Made by a program: the position numbers and the translations under genes. A model generated the notes under the pieces. It searched no databases. It was not told where the DNA came from and saw nothing but the letters and a program-made list of their open reading frames with translations. A stretch of DNA of 63,716 bases, taken from Saprospiraceae bacterium (GTDB taxonomy: Bacteria; Bacteroidota; Bacteroidia; Chitinophagales; Saprospiraceae). This document shows, in pieces, positions 61,251-63,716 of this stretch; position 1 is the first letter of the stretch; every line of letters begins with the position of its first letter. Location of the stretch: positions 1-63,716 of the forward strand of contig JAJTER010000041.1 in the NCBI GenBank assembly GCA_021299835.1, given 5' to 3'.

Positions 61251-62534
61251 TTATTTCCGGGGGGTAAGTTTTTGTAAGGACAACCACTCCATGATGTTTA
61301 CAGGTCTTCCACCTACCTTCACCAGTGAACCATCATAATCAGTCCTACATTTATTTTCATGCAAATATATCCATGACCAGTGTCCATTATAACGAAATCC
61401 TTCCCCACCATAAAAGGAAGTGATATCATTGACATGGTCATAAAAGGTGAAATACACATTTTTTGCACCGGCTGCTTTTAATCGGTTATAAACGGGAACG
61501 ACGGTTTTTTCGGCCACGGTTACTGAGTCATCTTTAGAATGAACAAACCAGACAGGAACGTGCTTTATGGATTGAATAGCTTGATCTGTAATGTATTGAG
61601 ATTGGTAGGCGAGGGCGCTGATGTAGCCTGCAGCAAAATAATCGGGTTGATTTAATATAAGTTTAAGTGCCATGTAACCACCATTAGAACAACCCCCAAC
61701 ATATATTCTATTGGGATCAATACCAGGATTTGTTTGAACATAGTTTTTTATCAAAGCCATTAATCCTTCATTATAAATGTCATTTTCCCTGCCCCCAGTC
61801 ATTTCCATTTTACTGTTATGCATCCATACGCCTGGACATTGAGGGGATAAAACATAAGCTCCCTCAAAAATAGATTGAATTTCCGTAGAGGCATAATTGA
61901 CTGCCTTGTTTCCTATAAGAGGAATGGTAGGGTCAAATCCACCTTCTCCGCCACCGTGTAACCAAATAATTAAAGGAGATTTCCCTGTTTTATTTTTAGG
62001 TTCAAAGCTGGCATAAGACATGGTTAGCTGATCGTTGTATTTGAATTGTCCTTTCAGATTAAATAAATCTAACTGAGGCATTATTCTTTTGGATTCTTTT
62101 TGCCAAATCAGATTTAATTTATTATGAATAATAGTCAATTGATAATCAATCCAAATATTTCGCCCCTGATTATTTATTCTCATATATTGGATGGGAGAAC
62201 CTATAGGAAGCATTGGACCAACAGACAGAACGAGGGTAATATGATTACCGGAAGCCAGTCTGTTTCCCTTCTCATCGGAAATATAGGCTATGGTTACTTC
62301 TCTTTTGCCATAAGATTGATCTTGTGGAATCTCTCCTTGTGCATTTTTTCTATGGGCAAAAACGGTAAATTCCGCAGCTTGAGCGGTCGAAACTGGCTTT
62401 TCAAATGGGAGCGTTACTTTATTTACTGCAGGTCCCCAGTCGAATCCTTCGACATGAAGGGTGTATTCACTTTGAGCATTGGCAGCCAAAAAACTGGAGA
62501 TTAAAATAAATAGGGTAGTCTTAAGTATTTTCAT
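61251..62534 (-). CDS. Secreted alpha/beta-hydrolase esterase (predicted peptidase, COG4099-like)
   Basis: 427 residues with a signal peptide (TLFILISSFLAANAQ). A beta-rich N-terminal domain (~25-150) precedes an alpha/beta-hydrolase: oxyanion segment LIIWLHGGGEGGFDP, nucleophile GGCSNGGYM (GxSxG, catalytic Ser), the Asp-bearing VWFVHSKDDSVT and late His in DHVND. Resembles PHB-depolymerase- or feruloyl-esterase-like proteins that act on polymers outside the cell. It lies 20 bases after the phytanoyl-CoA dioxygenase on the same strand. Confidence 0.9.
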   Translation of the reverse strand: MKILKTTLFILISSFLAANAQSEYTLHVEGFDWGPAVNKVTLPFEKPVSTAQAAEFTVFAHRKNAQGEIPQDQSYGKREVTIAYISDEKGNRLASGNHITLVLSVGPMLPIGSPIQYMRINNQGRNIWIDYQLTIIHNKLNLIWQKESKRIMPQLDLFNLKGQFKYNDQLTMSYASFEPKNKTGKSPLIIWLHGGGEGGFDPTIPLIGNKAVNYASTEIQSIFEGAYVLSPQCPGVWMHNSKMEMTGGRENDIYNEGLMALIKNYVQTNPGIDPNRIYVGGCSNGGYMALKLILNQPDYFAAGYISALAYQSQYITDQAIQSIKHVPVWFVHSKDDSVTVAEKTVVPVYNRLKAAGAKNVYFTFYDHVNDITSFYGGEGFRYNGHWSWIYLHENKCRTDYDGSLVKVGGRPVNIMEWLSLQKLTPRK

Positions 62535-62554
62535 TTTTCATTTTTTTAATTTCT

Positions 62555-63511
62555 TTACCAAGTTTCCAGACCTAATAATTTCTTACCCAAATCAGTCAAT
62601 TCGGCCGTTTCATATTTTAATTGTTCCCAATTTCTTGGATCTCCAGGAAAGGCATAGCCTTCGGGGGCGATTCTGTTTTTCCAAGAATGGATACGCCATT
62701 GCCTCAATGACTCATTTTCTTCTTCAGAGGGCATCATAGAAATGTATTGGGCGATTCTGACTTTATCTTCACTTTGGTTAGCTCTGATGCCGTGTGGTTG
62801 TAAGCTATTGAAAATTAATAAATCACCTGCATTTAATTTTACTTTTGTTGGTGTGAATCCAGTGGTATCAGGTAAAAAACGGTTCCTATCAGTAGGTTGG
62901 GTTAATTTCCATTGATCGTACGTACGGTAAAGTTCAGGGATACATTGAAATCCTCCCATGTTTTCATCCGTTTGGTCGGCTAATGCCAATACCCCTTGTA
63001 CATTAACAGGTTTAGTCTCAGGATCATAGTCCCAATGGATGAACCCTTTATATTCATAACCTGGTCTAATAGGGAAATTTAAATTAGCGCGATCTATAGT
63101 TACCCATAATTTTTCAGTTCCCCAAATATCTACAAAGGCATCATAGATACGTTGAACCTGCCTGTTAGCCCATAAATAGGGATGATTATAACATTCAACC
63201 ATACCTGTATAGGCCAGTTCTTTCATTTTCATTTCAGCTCTGGGCTCCGTGTACCAGGTTGATTTATCATTTGGGTCTTTTTCTTCAAACTCCCATAAAA
63301 ATTCAGCCGTTTTTAATGCTTGTTCTCTCGGAACTGCGTTTTCTATGACAATATATCCTTCATTTTTCCAAAACTGCCATTGCTCCTCTGTCAATACCCT
63401 TAAAGGGTTACCATTTGAACGGTCATTCAATGTATAATGACTTCCTTTGGTTGTTGAAGGATTACCAGGTATATCCTTGTGTTCATTATTGGGGATCATT
63501 GTTTGCATCAT
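62555..63511 (-). CDS. Phytanoyl-CoA dioxygenase family protein
   Basis: 318 residues, a non-haem Fe(II)/2-oxoglutarate oxygenase (PhyH family). The opening FWKNEGYIVIENAVPREQAL is typical, and the iron triad is His and Asp in IHWDYD plus His in LQPHGIRAN, with an Arg for 2-oxoglutarate after it. Substrate unknown; family members hydroxylate lipids, ectoine precursors or other small molecules. No signal peptide, so cytoplasmic, unlike its esterase neighbour. The ATG at 63511 is used; a second Met follows directly. Confidence 0.92.
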   Translation of the reverse strand: MMQTMIPNNEHKDIPGNPSTTKGSHYTLNDRSNGNPLRVLTEEQWQFWKNEGYIVIENAVPREQALKTAEFLWEFEEKDPNDKSTWYTEPRAEMKMKELAYTGMVECYNHPYLWANRQVQRIYDAFVDIWGTEKLWVTIDRANLNFPIRPGYEYKGFIHWDYDPETKPVNVQGVLALADQTDENMGGFQCIPELYRTYDQWKLTQPTDRNRFLPDTTGFTPTKVKLNAGDLLIFNSLQPHGIRANQSEDKVRIAQYISMMPSEEENESLRQWRIHSWKNRIAPEGYAFPGDPRNWEQLKYETAELTDLGKKLLGLETW

Positions 63512-63639
63512 ATCGTATTTTTTTAAAGATAAAAGAGCCTTAAAATTAATTTATACTGAAAATAAAAATAAACAAATTTGAGAGGTTTAAAGTGTAAAAA
63601 TGCAATTCTTTATTCTAAATTTATGAAAAAATCAATATT

Positions 63640-63716
63640 ATGAAAGGAAAACATCGCCCTATTAAATTACTGACAAATTGTTTTCGGTTTAGTTTAATGA
63701 CGGCCTTCTTGGTGGC
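63640..63716 (+). CDS. Start of a further gene, cut by window edge
   Basis: An ATG at 63640 opens 25 codons (MKGKHRPIKLLTNCFRFSL then MTAFLV) to the window edge. A basic start followed by a hydrophobic run fits a signal peptide, as on large outer-membrane receptors. Too short to name. Confidence 0.45.
   Translation, partial: MKGKHRPIKLLTNCFRFSLMTAFLV

Overview
The window is an ordinary AT-rich bacterial chromosome segment, and the gene content points firmly to the phylum Bacteroidota. The markers are type IX secretion (T9SS) parts (a PorP/SprF protein, a PorE-like OmpA protein, a DUF5103 plug protein and a hydrolase with a T9SS sorting tail), a complete-order Na+-NQR operon, a CrtD-type carotenoid desaturase with CrtZ, DUF4105 and DUF4197 proteins, and promoter elements of the TAnnTTTG type with no clear Shine-Dalgarno sequences. 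The mix of T9SS genes with a PSCyt1/DUF1553/DUF1501 cassette would suit a Saprospiria-like lineage, but that placement is inference. No rRNA, tRNA, CRISPR array, insertion sequence or prophage was recognised, and no gene-free stretch exceeds about 200 bases.

Layout. 1-3.5 kb: a cut sugar-isomerase gene, a secreted GH10-like hydrolase, and a two-gene unit resembling the non-phosphorylating L-fucose/L-rhamnose route (lactonase plus mutarotase). 3.6-10.5 kb (minus): ECF sigma factor with a membrane partner, NUDIX hydrolase, PBP1A, RhlE-type helicase and a charged protein. 10.7-18.6 kb (plus): aldo/keto reductase, a stand-alone protein resembling the N-terminal domain of McrB-like ATPases, PhoD-like phosphatase, GT9 glycosyltransferase, PorP/SprF and a PorE-like protein. 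18.8-25.0 kb: nqrABCDEF. 25.2-27.8 kb: a tail-anchored unknown protein, crtZ and crtD. 27.8-30.5 kb: a frame-broken membrane histidine kinase. 30.6-40.1 kb: DUF1553 cytochrome, DUF1501 protein, membrane cytochrome with LRR, and dnaE. 40.1-46 kb (minus): small membrane protein, dicarboxylate symporter, HAD hydrolase, Rpn/PD-(D/E)XK protein with a 21-bp tandem repeat, DUF4105 protein and MFS transporter. 46-56 kb: rimK, a frame-broken DUF2279 gene, MobA-like transferase, P1 peptidase, DUF4197, pdxH, bacilliredoxin, arsenosugar-type transferase, HlyD and TolC. 55.7-63.7 kb: T9SS plug, guaB, tadA, pcm, phosphohexomutase, a secreted esterase, a phytanoyl-CoA dioxygenase and the start of one more gene.

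Most noteworthy observations: (1) the nqrE-nqrF junction appears to have lost the end of NqrE and the membrane anchor of NqrF, while NqrA in the same operon carries an extra signal-like and transmembrane N-terminus; (2) a histidine kinase and a DUF2279 gene are also broken in frame, so at least three lesions of one style occur in 64 kb, which may be biological decay or an assembly problem; (3) a 35-bp palindromic repeat occurs in opposite orientation beside the terminators of two unrelated operons; (4) the PorE-like protein ends in a DUF1573 domain; (5) a McrB-N-like domain stands alone without an ATPase. I see no convincing wholly new multi-gene system. The NQR rearrangement and the PorE-DUF1573 fusion are the best candidates for something undescribed.
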